A DNA stretch of 64,000 nt from the NCBI RefSeq assembly GCF_000317695.1, contig NC_019771.1:1926001-1990000 (forward strand), given 5' to 3'. The translations under genes and the position numbers were made by a program. The notes under the pieces were generated by a model. That model saw only the letters and a program-made list of their open reading frames with translations. It was not told the origin of the DNA and did no database searches. Below, one piece after another: positions 8,795 through 17,094 of this stretch. The first letter of the stretch is position 1; each line of letters opens with the position of its first letter. The DNA is from Anabaena cylindrica PCC 7122. GTDB taxonomy: Bacteria > Cyanobacteriota > Cyanobacteriia > Cyanobacteriales > Nostocaceae.

Positions 8795-9358
8795 ATGCAA
8801 ATCGCTTTATTTGGTACTAGTGCAGATCCTCCAACTGCTGGACATCAAAAAATTCTCAAGTGGTTGTCTGAGAGTTATGATTGGGTTGCGGTTTGGGCTG
8901 CTGATAATCCGTTTAAGTCACAGCAAACGCCTTTATCTCATCGGGCAGCTATGTTACAATTGCTAATAACAGATATAAATACAACCAGGCAGAATATAAC
9001 TTTAGAACAAGAATTGAGTAGCTGGAGAACACTAGAAACAGTAGAAAAAGCAAAACTGCGTTGGGGTGATGACGCTGATTATACTTTGATAATTGGTTCA
9101 GATTTATTGCATCAGTTACCACGGTGGTATCATATTGAGGATTTGTTGCAGAAAGTACAACTGCTGGTAATTCCCCGTCCTGGTTATGTAATAGATGATT
9201 TTAGTTTGGAGGGAGTTAGGCAGTTAGGAGGGAAAATTGCGATCGCTAGTTTAACAGGTTTAGATGTCTCCTCCACAGCTTTTCGTGAACAAAAAGATCC
9301 CGACACCCTCACACCCCACGTCGTTGCTTATATTCATCAACAGCATTTGTACGTTTAA
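8795..9358 (+). CDS. nadD: nicotinate-nucleotide adenylyltransferase
   Basis: Adenylates nicotinate mononucleotide to deamido-NAD in the cytoplasm. The nucleotidyltransferase signature GTSADPPTAGH (residues 7-17, the GxxxPxxxGH motif) and the C-terminal SSTAFR (159-164, the SSTxxR motif) are both intact, and the length of 187 residues is normal. It ends exactly where nrtR begins (no gap), so the two are co-translated. No Shine-Dalgarno is visible before the ATG, which directly follows a repeat. Confidence 0.93.
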   Translation: MQIALFGTSADPPTAGHQKILKWLSESYDWVAVWAADNPFKSQQTPLSHRAAMLQLLITDINTTRQNITLEQELSSWRTLETVEKAKLRWGDDADYTLIIGSDLLHQLPRWYHIEDLLQKVQLLVIPRPGYVIDDFSLEGVRQLGGKIAIASLTGLDVSSTAFREQKDPDTLTPHVVAYIHQQHLYV

Positions 9359-10105
9359 ATGCCAGAACGCAACCATAAAAAAAATTCAAATCAGATCAAT
9401 CAACAACCCTTGGCTGATTTCAAAGTCGGTGTAGATAATGTAATTTTTTCTGTAGATACTGCCCAAAATCGGTTATTAGTGCTGTTAATAATGCGACAGC
9501 AAGAACCATTTTTAAATTATTGGAGTCTTCCCGGTACTTTGGTACGTCAAGGGGAATCTTTAGAAGATGCAGCTTATCGCATTATGGCAGAAAAAATTAA
9601 AGTCAATAATCTCTATCTGGAACAACTTTATACTTTTGGCGGGCCAAATCGTGATCCAAGGGAAAAAATGGATAGCTATGGTGTGCGTTATTTATCAGTC
9701 AGCTATTTTGCTTTAGTTCGATTTGAAGAAGCAGAATTAATTGCCGATAAGGTGGCAGGGATTGCTTGGTATCCAGTTAAACAAATACCCCAGTTAGCAT
9801 TTGATCATAATGAAATCATCAGTTATGGACATGGAAGATTAAAAAATAAATTGGAATATAGTCCGGTTGCTTTCGATGTTTTGCCAGAAACGTTTACTTT
9901 GAATGATTTATATCAGTTGTATACTACTGTTTTGGGGGAAAATTTCTCAGATTATTCTAATTTTCGAGCGCGTTTACTTAAGTTGGGTTTTTTATGCGAT
10001 ACGGGAATTAAGGTTTCAAGAGGTGCTGGTCGTCCGGCTAGTTTGTATAAGTTTGATGCTGCGGCTTTTGCGCCTTTTAAGGATAAGCCTTTGGTGTTTA
10101 TTTGA
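9359..10105 (+). CDS. nrtR: NrtR, Nudix-type transcriptional repressor of NAD genes
   Basis: NrtR proteins fuse a Nudix-like effector domain to a winged helix and repress NAD biosynthesis genes, releasing DNA when ADP-ribose binds. Here residues 20-150 form the Nudix domain. Its Nudix box is degenerate: the second G of LPGG is T, and REUxEE reads RIMAEK, so hydrolysis is probably lost, as expected for a sensor. Residues about 165-245 form the winged helix (NDLYQLYTTVLG, FRARLLKLGFL, GAGRPASLYKFD). It lies immediately after nadD and its predicted operator is at 6879. Confidence 0.92.
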   Translation: MPERNHKKNSNQINQQPLADFKVGVDNVIFSVDTAQNRLLVLLIMRQQEPFLNYWSLPGTLVRQGESLEDAAYRIMAEKIKVNNLYLEQLYTFGGPNRDPREKMDSYGVRYLSVSYFALVRFEEAELIADKVAGIAWYPVKQIPQLAFDHNEIISYGHGRLKNKLEYSPVAFDVLPETFTLNDLYQLYTTVLGENFSDYSNFRARLLKLGFLCDTGIKVSRGAGRPASLYKFDAAAFAPFKDKPLVFI

Positions 10106-10119
10106 TTTATATCAGGTAA

Positions 10120-10176
10120 GAATTCAGGAGTCAGAATGCTTATGAAATGAAGAATAGATAGAAGTGAGATTTTATC
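10120..10176. repeat. dispersed repeat, GAATTCAGGAGTCAGAATGC family
   Basis: Starts GAATTCAGGAGTCAGAATGC and continues with TAGATAGAAGTGA. A clearly related copy lies at 36647-36708, and shorter relatives at 14077 and 33641. The rest of the 260-bp nrtR-nadE gap holds purine-rich CGCGAAGGCGCGAAG-type repeats around 10270 and no second NrtR palindrome that I can find. Confidence 0.7.
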
Positions 10177-10365
10177 AATATCATCAATGTTGACTAAAAA
10201 TCCTTGATTCTCATGACTTTGAGTATTCTCTATCCTGAATACTTACTATATCAGAAGAATATGGATTAAATGAACCGCGAAGGCGCGAAGAGCGCGAAGG
10301 AAGAAGAAAAGAAGAAGGAAGAAAGGGAGTAAGAATTTTTAATAATCTAATTACACATTACTAAT

Positions 10366-12060
10366 ATGAAAATAGCGATTGCTCAATTTAATCCGATCAT
10401 TGGTGATTTGTCTGGAAATGCTAAACAAATTCTTGAGGTTGCTGAAAATGCAGGGTCTTTAGGTGTGCGTTTGTTGTTAACTCCAGAACTTTCTTTATGT
10501 GGTTATCCACCACGAGATTTATTACTAAATCCTAGTTTTGTGGAAGCTATGGATATTACTTTACAACAGTTAGCTCAGGATTTACCTGCTAATTTAGCTG
10601 TGTTGGTAGGAACTGGTGTTAAAAATTCTGAAGCACACGTTACAGGTGGAAAAAATCTATTTAATAGTATTGCTTTATTGGAAGCGGGTACAGTTAAGCA
10701 GTATTTTCACAAACGACTTTTACCGACTTATGATGTTTTTGATGAAAACCGTTATTTTGAACCAGGGTTCAAACCTAGTTATTTCAATTTAGATGATATC
10801 AATATTGGCGTAACTATTTGCGAAGATTTATGGAATGATGCAGAATTTTGGGGTAAGCGTAGTTATGCGGTTAATCCTATCGCTGATTTATCATCTTTAG
10901 GTGTAGATTTAATTGTGAATTTATCGGCATCACCCTATACTGTCGGTAAGCAAAAATTACGAGAAGCGATGCTGCAACATAGTGCAGTCAATTTTAAACA
11001 TCCAGTAATTTATACTAATCAAGTTGGTGGCAATGATGATTTGATTTTTGATGGACGCAGTTTTGCTTTAAATCGTCAAGGTGAAGTTATCTGTCGCGCT
11101 AAGGGTTTTGAATCTGATTTATTAGTTGTTGAATTTGATGAAATACAACGCGATTTACAGTTAGGTACGGTTTCATCTGTCTATGAATCAGAAGATGAGG
11201 AAATTTGGCACGCTTTGATTTTGGGTGTGAAAGACTATATCCACAAATGTCATTTTTCTCAGGTGGTTTTGGGTTTAAGTGGTGGAATTGATTCGGCATT
11301 GGTAGCTGCAATTGCTACTGCTGCACTCGGTAAGGAAAATGTTTTTGGTGTTTTAATGCCTTCTCCTTATAGTTCCCAACACTCTATTAGTGATGCTTTG
11401 GCTTTAGGTGAGAATTTGGGAATTAAAACTCATATTTTACCGATTGGGGAATTAATGCAAGGGTTTGACCACACTTTGGCTGATTTATTTACTGGGACTG
11501 AGTTCGGGATTGCTGAGGAAAATATTCAGTCGCGGATTCGTGGTAGCTTGTTGATGGCGATCGCTAATAAATTCGGTCATCTCCTGCTATCAACTGGAAA
11601 TAAGTCGGAAATGGCTGTTGGTTACTGCACTCTCTACGGTGATATGAATGGCGGTTTAGCGGTGATTGCAGATGTCCCTAAAACCCGTGTCTATTCGCTG
11701 TGTAAGTGGTTAAATTTTCATACCCAGCAAGAAATCATTCCTGAAAATATCCTCACCAAAGCACCCAGTGCAGAACTTAAACCGGGTCAAATTGACCAAG
11801 ATTCTTTACCTGCATACGATATCTTAGATGATATTTTGCAACGTTTAATTAATGATCACCAATCCGCAGTACAAATAGTTGCAGCAGGTCATGATCCGCA
11901 CATTGTCAACCGGGTATTGCAAATGGTCGCTCGGTCTGAATTTAAGCGGCGACAAGCACCCCCTGGACTGAAAATTACTGACCGCGCTTTTGGTACTGGT
12001 TGGCGAATGCCTATTGCTAGTAAAATTAACTGGATAGCTGTGAATAATTCTCACTCATAG
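10366..12060 (+). CDS. nadE: glutamine-dependent NAD+ synthase
   Basis: Last step of NAD synthesis: ATP-dependent amidation of deamido-NAD with ammonia from glutamine. The N-terminal nitrilase-type glutaminase carries the Glu41 (TPELSLCGYP), Lys116 (HKRLLP) and Cys152 (GVTICEDLW) triad. The C-terminal synthetase has the ATP-binding SGGIDS loop at 305-310 and a downstream STGNKSEMAVGYCTLYGD block. The length of 564 residues is normal for the bacterial two-domain form. It follows nrtR after 260 bp and so may have its own promoter. Confidence 0.95.
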   Translation: MKIAIAQFNPIIGDLSGNAKQILEVAENAGSLGVRLLLTPELSLCGYPPRDLLLNPSFVEAMDITLQQLAQDLPANLAVLVGTGVKNSEAHVTGGKNLFNSIALLEAGTVKQYFHKRLLPTYDVFDENRYFEPGFKPSYFNLDDINIGVTICEDLWNDAEFWGKRSYAVNPIADLSSLGVDLIVNLSASPYTVGKQKLREAMLQHSAVNFKHPVIYTNQVGGNDDLIFDGRSFALNRQGEVICRAKGFESDLLVVEFDEIQRDLQLGTVSSVYESEDEEIWHALILGVKDYIHKCHFSQVVLGLSGGIDSALVAAIATAALGKENVFGVLMPSPYSSQHSISDALALGENLGIKTHILPIGELMQGFDHTLADLFTGTEFGIAEENIQSRIRGSLLMAIANKFGHLLLSTGNKSEMAVGYCTLYGDMNGGLAVIADVPKTRVYSLCKWLNFHTQQEIIPENILTKAPSAELKPGQIDQDSLPAYDILDDILQRLINDHQSAVQIVAAGHDPHIVNRVLQMVARSEFKRRQAPPGLKITDRAFGTGWRMPIASKINWIAVNNSHS

Positions 12061-12302
12061 TGACCAATGTCTCTACTGGCATTTCAACTCAAAAATGACA
12101 GTGGCAGTCGAAAAATAAGTCTTTGATTATACAATAAGCCAATTTTCAGATTTTGCTGTTTCCCGTCAAAATGAGGAAGCAGCATTATTTATGGGGATTT
12201 TTTCAATCTTTAAAATAAGTAAAAATTTGCAGCTATTTTCTAGTTCAGCGTATATATTCGGACATGATCGGAAAAATTAGATAAATAACGATAAGGTGCA
12301 GA

Positions 12303-13211
12303 ATGAAACTACAAGATTTTCTAGGTACAGATGAAAAATGGGGCTATGAAGCGATCGCACTTGACGCAGAATTACCACGTCAGATTCAACTACGGTTAAT
12401 TGATTTGGGTTTACTTGAACCCCCAGCCGATGGACAATTTGGCCCTGTTTCTACAGCAGCACTTAAAAAATTTCAAGAGATAATGAAGACCGGAGAGGTT
12501 GATTTTTTAGGAGCGATCACAGCCAAAGAACTGATTGAGACAAAAAAAGAAGAAATCCCCCAACCAGCCTTAAAACTTGGAAACGATATTGCCAGCAGAA
12601 TTATTAAATATATGCTGACAAAAAAATATGAGGTATTCACAAACCCTCAAGAATATAACATAGTTTATATAGAAGGAATGAATGGGGATTGGACTCTTAA
12701 TAATGATTCCCCCAATGAATTTAATGACCAACGGATTGTGATCGAAGTAGTAGATGGTGTCCCCAAAATTGTCAACAACTGGCAAGCAACTACTGAACCA
12801 GGAAAGTACTACACTTATAATCCAATGAACCCCAAAGGTGCAGCTAGGATTCAGTTTGGTCAATACAAAGCTTGGGCTGTGGGACTGCACGGTACGGCAC
12901 AGCCCCATGAAGCATTAAGACAAGTGGGAAATCTCACTGTTTGCAGAGATTTCAACAAAGACTTTAAACGAACTGGCGATAAACTTGATACAGGTGATGA
13001 TTTTTATATCAATCAACACTGGGGCTATGATGCGCCTGTTAATGATATCAAAAATGCCAGCGCAGGTTGTTTAGTAGGACGAAGAATAGACGGACATAAA
13101 GAGTTTATGGCGATTGTTAAAAAAGACCGCCGTTATGTAGCGAATAAGAATTATGTCTTCTACACAACAATTATTCCAGGGAATGATCTAATCAAACAGT
13201 TTCCTGGATAA
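12303..13211 (+). CDS. peptidoglycan-binding protein with YkuD-like C-terminal motif
   Basis: 302 residues with no signal peptide. Residues about 25-80 are a PG_binding_1 domain (LRLIDLGLLEPPADGQFGPVSTAALKKF split across the motif). The C-terminal part has His196 (LHGTAQ), His239 (NQHWG) and SAGC at 253-256 followed by LVGRR. This resembles the HG...S-x-GC-x-x-R arrangement of L,D-transpeptidases or a phage-like wall hydrolase. I infer a cell-wall cross-linking or degrading role; the catalytic call is uncertain because the spacing differs from textbook YkuD. AAGGTG lies before the ATG. Confidence 0.65.
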   Translation: MKLQDFLGTDEKWGYEAIALDAELPRQIQLRLIDLGLLEPPADGQFGPVSTAALKKFQEIMKTGEVDFLGAITAKELIETKKEEIPQPALKLGNDIASRIIKYMLTKKYEVFTNPQEYNIVYIEGMNGDWTLNNDSPNEFNDQRIVIEVVDGVPKIVNNWQATTEPGKYYTYNPMNPKGAARIQFGQYKAWAVGLHGTAQPHEALRQVGNLTVCRDFNKDFKRTGDKLDTGDDFYINQHWGYDAPVNDIKNASAGCLVGRRIDGHKEFMAIVKKDRRYVANKNYVFYTTIIPGNDLIKQFPG

Positions 13212-13307
13212 AGAGCAAGTTTAAAATAGAGGGTAATGAATTCTACTCATTACCCATTGCTTTTGATATTGATGTTTTCCATTCTTGATCTCAAAGCCAA
13301 AATTGGG

Positions 13308-13991
13308 TTATCCACCAATTTCTCTTAATATGGATTCTACCCTGTTCATGCCTTCTGAGTCATTACTACTGCGATATAAACTCAGAGCTTTTCTCAATAC
13401 ATTACTGGCTTGTTGGGTTTGTCGTCGTTGTTGAAACATCGAACCCATTAACTCATAGGTGCGAGCATTATTTTTATTCAGTTCAATGGCTTGTTCAAAA
13501 GCCCATGTAGCTGATTCATAGTCTTTGAGCGCAGTTTGAGTGACACCTAAACCTAGATATGCATTAAGATTACCTCGGTTTAGCTGGATAGCACGACGAT
13601 AAGCCTCTTTAGCTCCAGGGGTGTCTCCTAAGTTGCCTTTGATATAACCTACAGCGTAATAAAAATCACTATTATTACCGTCGATTGCGATCGCACGACG
13701 GTAAGCAGCTAACGCTAACTGGAAATTCCCTTGTTGAGCATACAAGTAGCCAATCCCCGAATGAATTTTGGCATTCCGACGATCTATAGTTGCAGCTTCC
13801 TGATAAACTGCGATCGCTCGATTATAATCCCCCGCATCTACTAGTCTTCGTCCTTCCTCTAGCAGTTCCTTTAACCTGGGATTACTAGCTTGTGCTACCA
13901 ACACTTCTGCACCTTCAGCTACCAAAGGAGTACTAGTAACGAAACTTCCTAATAATAGAACAGTAACTAAAAATGATGTTTGTTTGTACAC
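13308..13991 (-). CDS. exported TPR-repeat protein
   Basis: 227 residues with a cleavable-looking signal peptide (TSFLVTVLLLGSFVTSTPLVAEGA). About five tetratricopeptide repeats follow from residue 38 on (AGDYNRAIAVYQEAATIDRRN, QGNFQLALAAYRRAIAIDGNN and similar). TPR arrays bind other proteins; the partner is unknown. It is convergent with the peptidoglycan-binding gene. A periplasmic location is inferred from the signal peptide. Confidence 0.85.
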   Translation of the reverse strand: MYKQTSFLVTVLLLGSFVTSTPLVAEGAEVLVAQASNPRLKELLEEGRRLVDAGDYNRAIAVYQEAATIDRRNAKIHSGIGYLYAQQGNFQLALAAYRRAIAIDGNNSDFYYAVGYIKGNLGDTPGAKEAYRRAIQLNRGNLNAYLGLGVTQTALKDYESATWAFEQAIELNKNNARTYELMGSMFQQRRQTQQASNVLRKALSLYRSSNDSEGMNRVESILREIGG

Positions 13992-14397
13992 AGTAAATTT
14001 CCTGAAAATTTAGTTAAGTTTTTGTTTGTACATTAAAACAAAAATCTTTAAATTTGAAAACTGTATTTATCGAACAGAATTCAGGAGTGAGAATTCTTGT
14101 TTAATCACATTTACAAAATATTCAATCATTGATAAATAAATTAGCACAATGAAATATAACATGGGAAAAATTAACACGTTTCCAACACTTTTCTCTTCTG
14201 TCTCCAGCATAGTTATCTCCTAACCTGATCCTGACAATAAATATTCACACACACCTACTTTTCATTGAGAATTGCAGTAGCATCACAAGAATAGGATGAC
14301 AACAACATCCAAAAAGTTCCGGCATTTCTTGCAATTTGCATCATAAAAATGCACAATTAGTATATATCAAGTTACTTGCTATTGATGAGAAAAACTT
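13992..14397. other. divergent spacer with dispersed repeat copy
   Basis: About 400 bp holding the promoters of the leftward TPR gene and the rightward UPF0145 gene. It includes a short member of the GAATTCAGGAGT repeat family at 14077-14108. I see no gene. Confidence 0.4.
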
Positions 14398-14724
14398 ATG
14401 CTTTTAAGTACTACCGATGTAATTCAAGGCGCTGTAATTGATTCCTATTTGGGTATTGTGACAGCAGAAATCGTCTATGGCAGCAATTTCCTACGAGATT
14501 TTTTAGCTGGTATTCGTGATATCGTCGGTGGACGCACTGGTAGCTACGAACGTTTATTTGAACAAGGACAGCGCAAAGCACTAGAAGAACTAGAACAAAG
14601 AGCGCAACGTTTAGGAGCAGATGCTGTCATCGGCATTGAAATTGATACAGGCACAATTAATGTAGATCAATCTGGAGTTTTACTACTAATTACTGCCACA
14701 GGGACTGCTGTAAAAATTCGTTAG
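14398..14724 (+). CDS. UPF0145 / YbjQ family protein
   Basis: 108 residues covering the whole YbjQ/UPF0145 fold: MLLSTTDVIQGAVIDSYLGI at the N-terminus, FLRDFLAGIRDIVGGRTGSY in the middle, and ALEELEQRAQRLGADAVIGI at the C-terminus. Members form small pentameric rings sometimes described as heavy-metal-binding. The role here is unknown. It stands alone with a weak ribosome site (TGAGAAA). Confidence 0.88.
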   Translation: MLLSTTDVIQGAVIDSYLGIVTAEIVYGSNFLRDFLAGIRDIVGGRTGSYERLFEQGQRKALEELEQRAQRLGADAVIGIEIDTGTINVDQSGVLLLITATGTAVKIR

Positions 14725-14970
14725 TATGTTTGTGAATTTTTCATAGTTAGACAGTCTTTAAGCCTTAGAAAAACTCATAATATTTGATAATTAGGGATAA
14801 TCAAAAATTCAATAACTCCGTATACTCAGGAATTTTATTCTAACTTAAGACATAGTAATTAACTCCTTCTGATGATAGAGATTAAAAACCACAAATAAGT
14901 ATTTAATTTTAAATATAAGCATAAATATACCTGAGCATCTTTGCTGAAATAGCAAAGGAGAAAATAAACT

Positions 14971-15606
14971 ATGTCATACGTAAATCGTGTAGGTGATGAA
15001 ATTATTCCTCCTGAATCTGGGGTAGCAGCCAGAGTAACCGAATACCGCGATCGCGTCCGTTGGGGTCCCATTATTTCCGGTGTTTTAGTTGCTTTAGCCA
15101 CCCAATTAATTTTGAGTTCCCTTTTTGGCGCTCTTGGTGCAGGCAGAATAGCTGACTCTTTAGCACCAAGAACAATCGCTTCAGGTATTATTAGTAATGT
15201 TGGTATTTGGTCAACAGTTGGTTTGTTACTTTCCTTATTTTCGGGTGGTTGGGTAACAACCCGTGCTTGTGGCCCAATGCATCGAGATACAGCCCTACTC
15301 AACGGCGCAATTCTCTGGGCTACAACCTTAGCAGTTAGCTCTTTTCTATTAGCAAGTGGGGTCTGGGGTGCTTTTGGAGTTGCTGCTTACAACGCAGCAG
15401 AAGTGATAACTCAACTACAACAACAAGGTACTAACATACCGTCAAATATACCTCAGTTAACCGCCGAACAAACCCGTGAAGCCGCAGCTGCAACCTCAAG
15501 AAGCTTGTGGTGGTTTGTTTTGGGTTCTTTGTTAGGTTTAGCTGCTGCACTAATGGGAGCAATTGCCGGCTCTCGCACTCCTCGGAATAATAATTACAAT
15601 CATTGA
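14971..15606 (+). CDS. four-span membrane protein of unknown function
   Basis: 211 residues with four membrane segments: about 33-58, 72-90, 113-136 and 170-193. The N-terminal tail is soluble and contains RVRWGPIISGVLVALATQL, which resembles small stress-related YrzE/PhnA-like membrane proteins of cyanobacteria. A strong AAAGGAG precedes the ATG. Function unknown. Confidence 0.7.
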   Translation: MSYVNRVGDEIIPPESGVAARVTEYRDRVRWGPIISGVLVALATQLILSSLFGALGAGRIADSLAPRTIASGIISNVGIWSTVGLLLSLFSGGWVTTRACGPMHRDTALLNGAILWATTLAVSSFLLASGVWGAFGVAAYNAAEVITQLQQQGTNIPSNIPQLTAEQTREAAAATSRSLWWFVLGSLLGLAAALMGAIAGSRTPRNNNYNH

Positions 15607-15669
15607 CAATCTAATTTGCATACTTGATTGAAGAAGGCAGTCTTGCTGGAGGCAGAGGGCAGAAGTTTC

Positions 15670-15702
15670 AATTTAGAAGGGGTTTGAATCCCCTCCTAAA
15701 TT
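15670..15702. repeat. palindromic repeat with T-arm-like loop
   Basis: Hairpin with arms AATTTAG-AAGGGG and CCCCTC-CTAAATT around TTTGAAT, followed at once by a second small hairpin CCAAATT/AATTTGG. It may terminate the upstream membrane-protein transcript. The loop mimics a tRNA T-arm but nothing else of a tRNA is present. Confidence 0.6.
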
Positions 15703-15762
15703 GGGTCTGCCAAATTTCTAATTTGGTGTGCGTCTTAAACCCGTTTATTTATGGATATAAAG

Positions 15763-15800
15763 TTTTTAATACATCAGCAACCACTTTTCAAACATCCTCT
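15763..15800. repeat. dispersed repeat (TTTTTAATACAT...CAAACATCCTCT)
   Basis: TTTTTAATACATCAGCAACC then ACTTTTCAAACATCCTCT. A close copy lies at 24883-24920 and a 3' part at 22281-22301, so the three copies bracket the suf locus and the insertion sequence. Confidence 0.7.
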
Positions 15801-15859
15801 TAGATAAAATTAGATTAAGTTTGAATTGTATTGGTTCTTACGAAATTAGGAATTATTTA

Positions 15860-16120
15860 CTACCACTTCAAAAACGCCTCTTCAATGCCTTCTTCTCTCC
15901 TAATTTTGGCATCTTTTTCAAACCAAGCAATTACTTGTGGCGTGGTTAAATCTTCAATTGCAACTTCATAATCTTTAGCAATATACTGTAAAATTCTCAA
16001 AGAAGAGATCGTCAGTCTGGTTAAAAACTTTTCTGGAGAAGATAACAAAGCAGCATCTACCTTTGCTGACTCTTCCAGAGTTAAAAATTGTGTTGATGAT
16101 TGGTTTGGGGATATATCCAT
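15860..16120 (-). CDS. small conserved-type protein downstream of sufR
   Basis: 86 residues, acidic, with no membrane segment: an N-terminal TLEESAKVDAALLSSPEKFL block, then TRLTISSLRILQYIAKDYEV and a C-terminal WFEKDAKIRREEGIEEAFLKW. It starts 33 bp after the sufR stop on the same strand, so it is probably co-transcribed with sufR. I do not recognise a domain. Confidence 0.65.
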   Translation of the reverse strand: MDISPNQSSTQFLTLEESAKVDAALLSSPEKFLTRLTISSLRILQYIAKDYEVAIEDLTTPQVIAWFEKDAKIRREEGIEEAFLKW

Positions 16121-16152
16121 AAAATGATATTTTCAGATTTACAAAAATAAAC

Positions 16153-16845
16153 TTATTCTTTAATCAGGCGCTTTTGGGCTTGTATTAAATAACCACAGCG
16201 ATGTTCACCGTTATTTAGCCAGTGAGTACGCTCTACATTACAATCTGGTAATATTGCTGCAAACATTTCTAATTCATGACCACAGACACTGGGGAAAGAC
16301 TCCGCAACGTTGGAAATAGCGCAGGTGTGTTCTATAAAAATAAAACTATCCTTGGCTGAGGAACATGAATCAACAGGGTGATACTCAGCCATAAAGCCTT
16401 CCGTCTTTCGCAATTGTACCAAATTTGCCACCCGTTCCTGCAAAGACCCATTCCCCACCCGTTCGCGGTATTCCTGGGCTTTGCGTTCCCATTGTTTTTG
16501 CAAAATGGTCTTTACCTGTTCATATCCAACAGTTGCGGCCAAGGTGTCCAGAAGGGAAACTGCAAATTCACCATAACCATCACCAAAGCCTTCTCCTCTA
16601 GTCCGTCTGAGGCGTTCTTTTCCTCTTTTACTTAATTGATAAACGTGCTGTGGCCTGCCCATTCCCGGTTGTTCTGATACTGAGTACAAAACTAATTCTT
16701 CAGTATCTAAATCCTTTAAATGACGGCGAATCGCTTGCGGGCTAAGATCGAAGCAATTTGCTAACTCAACAGCAGTTGCCTGTGAGTGTTGCAAAAGGTA
16801 CTCTAAAATATCCTGCTTTGTGGAGGACTGGTGGGTAGTCGTCAT
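16153..16845 (-). CDS. sufR: SufR, iron-sulfur cluster-sensing repressor of the suf operon
   Basis: DeoR/ArsR-like winged-helix repressor that binds an iron-sulfur cluster and represses sufBCDS and itself. The helix-turn-helix is at about residues 10-60 (SPQAIRRHLKDLDTEELV). The C-terminus has four cysteines spaced exactly C-x12-C-x13-C-x14-C, which is the SufR cluster motif. Length is 230 residues. It is divergent from sufB across a 249-bp region that contains two CAAC-N6-GTTG boxes. Confidence 0.96.
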   Translation of the reverse strand: MTTTHQSSTKQDILEYLLQHSQATAVELANCFDLSPQAIRRHLKDLDTEELVLYSVSEQPGMGRPQHVYQLSKRGKERLRRTRGEGFGDGYGEFAVSLLDTLAATVGYEQVKTILQKQWERKAQEYRERVGNGSLQERVANLVQLRKTEGFMAEYHPVDSCSSAKDSFIFIEHTCAISNVAESFPSVCGHELEMFAAILPDCNVERTHWLNNGEHRCGYLIQAQKRLIKE

Positions 16846-16906
16846 CTTCTCTACGAGACGCTATTCGCGTTCGTCCCAAAAATTTTTCTGAAAAATTTGA
16901 CTTTAA

Positions 16907-16920
16907 CAACATTGTTGTTG
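16907..16920. promoter_or_regulatory. SufR operator 1
   Basis: CAAC-ATTGTT-GTTG, an exact match to the CAAC-N6-GTTG inverted repeat described for cyanobacterial SufR. It lies 62 bp from the sufR ATG, where it could autoregulate sufR. Confidence 0.85.
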
Positions 16921-16951
16921 TTAATCTATCGTAAGATAAAAATAGATTAAA

Positions 16952-16965
16952 CAACACCCCTGTTG
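16952..16965. promoter_or_regulatory. SufR operator 2
   Basis: CAAC-ACCCCT-GTTG, extending to seven-base arms AAACAAC/GTTGTTT. It lies 45 bp centre-to-centre from operator 1 and about 130 bp before sufB, placed to control sufBCDS. Confidence 0.87.
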
Positions 16966-17094
16966 TTTTATCCTCTCAATTTATCTTAACAGCCGTGTGA
17001 ACGCTTGGTAACACGAAACGGGAATTGGCTCAAATAGCCCGTCTCCCATCCTTTTTTTTAGAGAACCACTTCCGAACGCGAGAGACTAATAACG

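Noticed and set aside
9903..10145. 80-codon frame inside nrtR
   Set aside because: Out-of-frame shadow of the NrtR winged-helix region.
10106..10365. Possible second NrtR operator before nadE
   Set aside because: No palindrome with the GT-N7-AC core and matching arms was found.
15670..15702. tRNA T-arm-like sequence (GGGGTTTGAATCCCC)
   Set aside because: It is the centre of a long palindrome; no acceptor, D or anticodon arm lies upstream.
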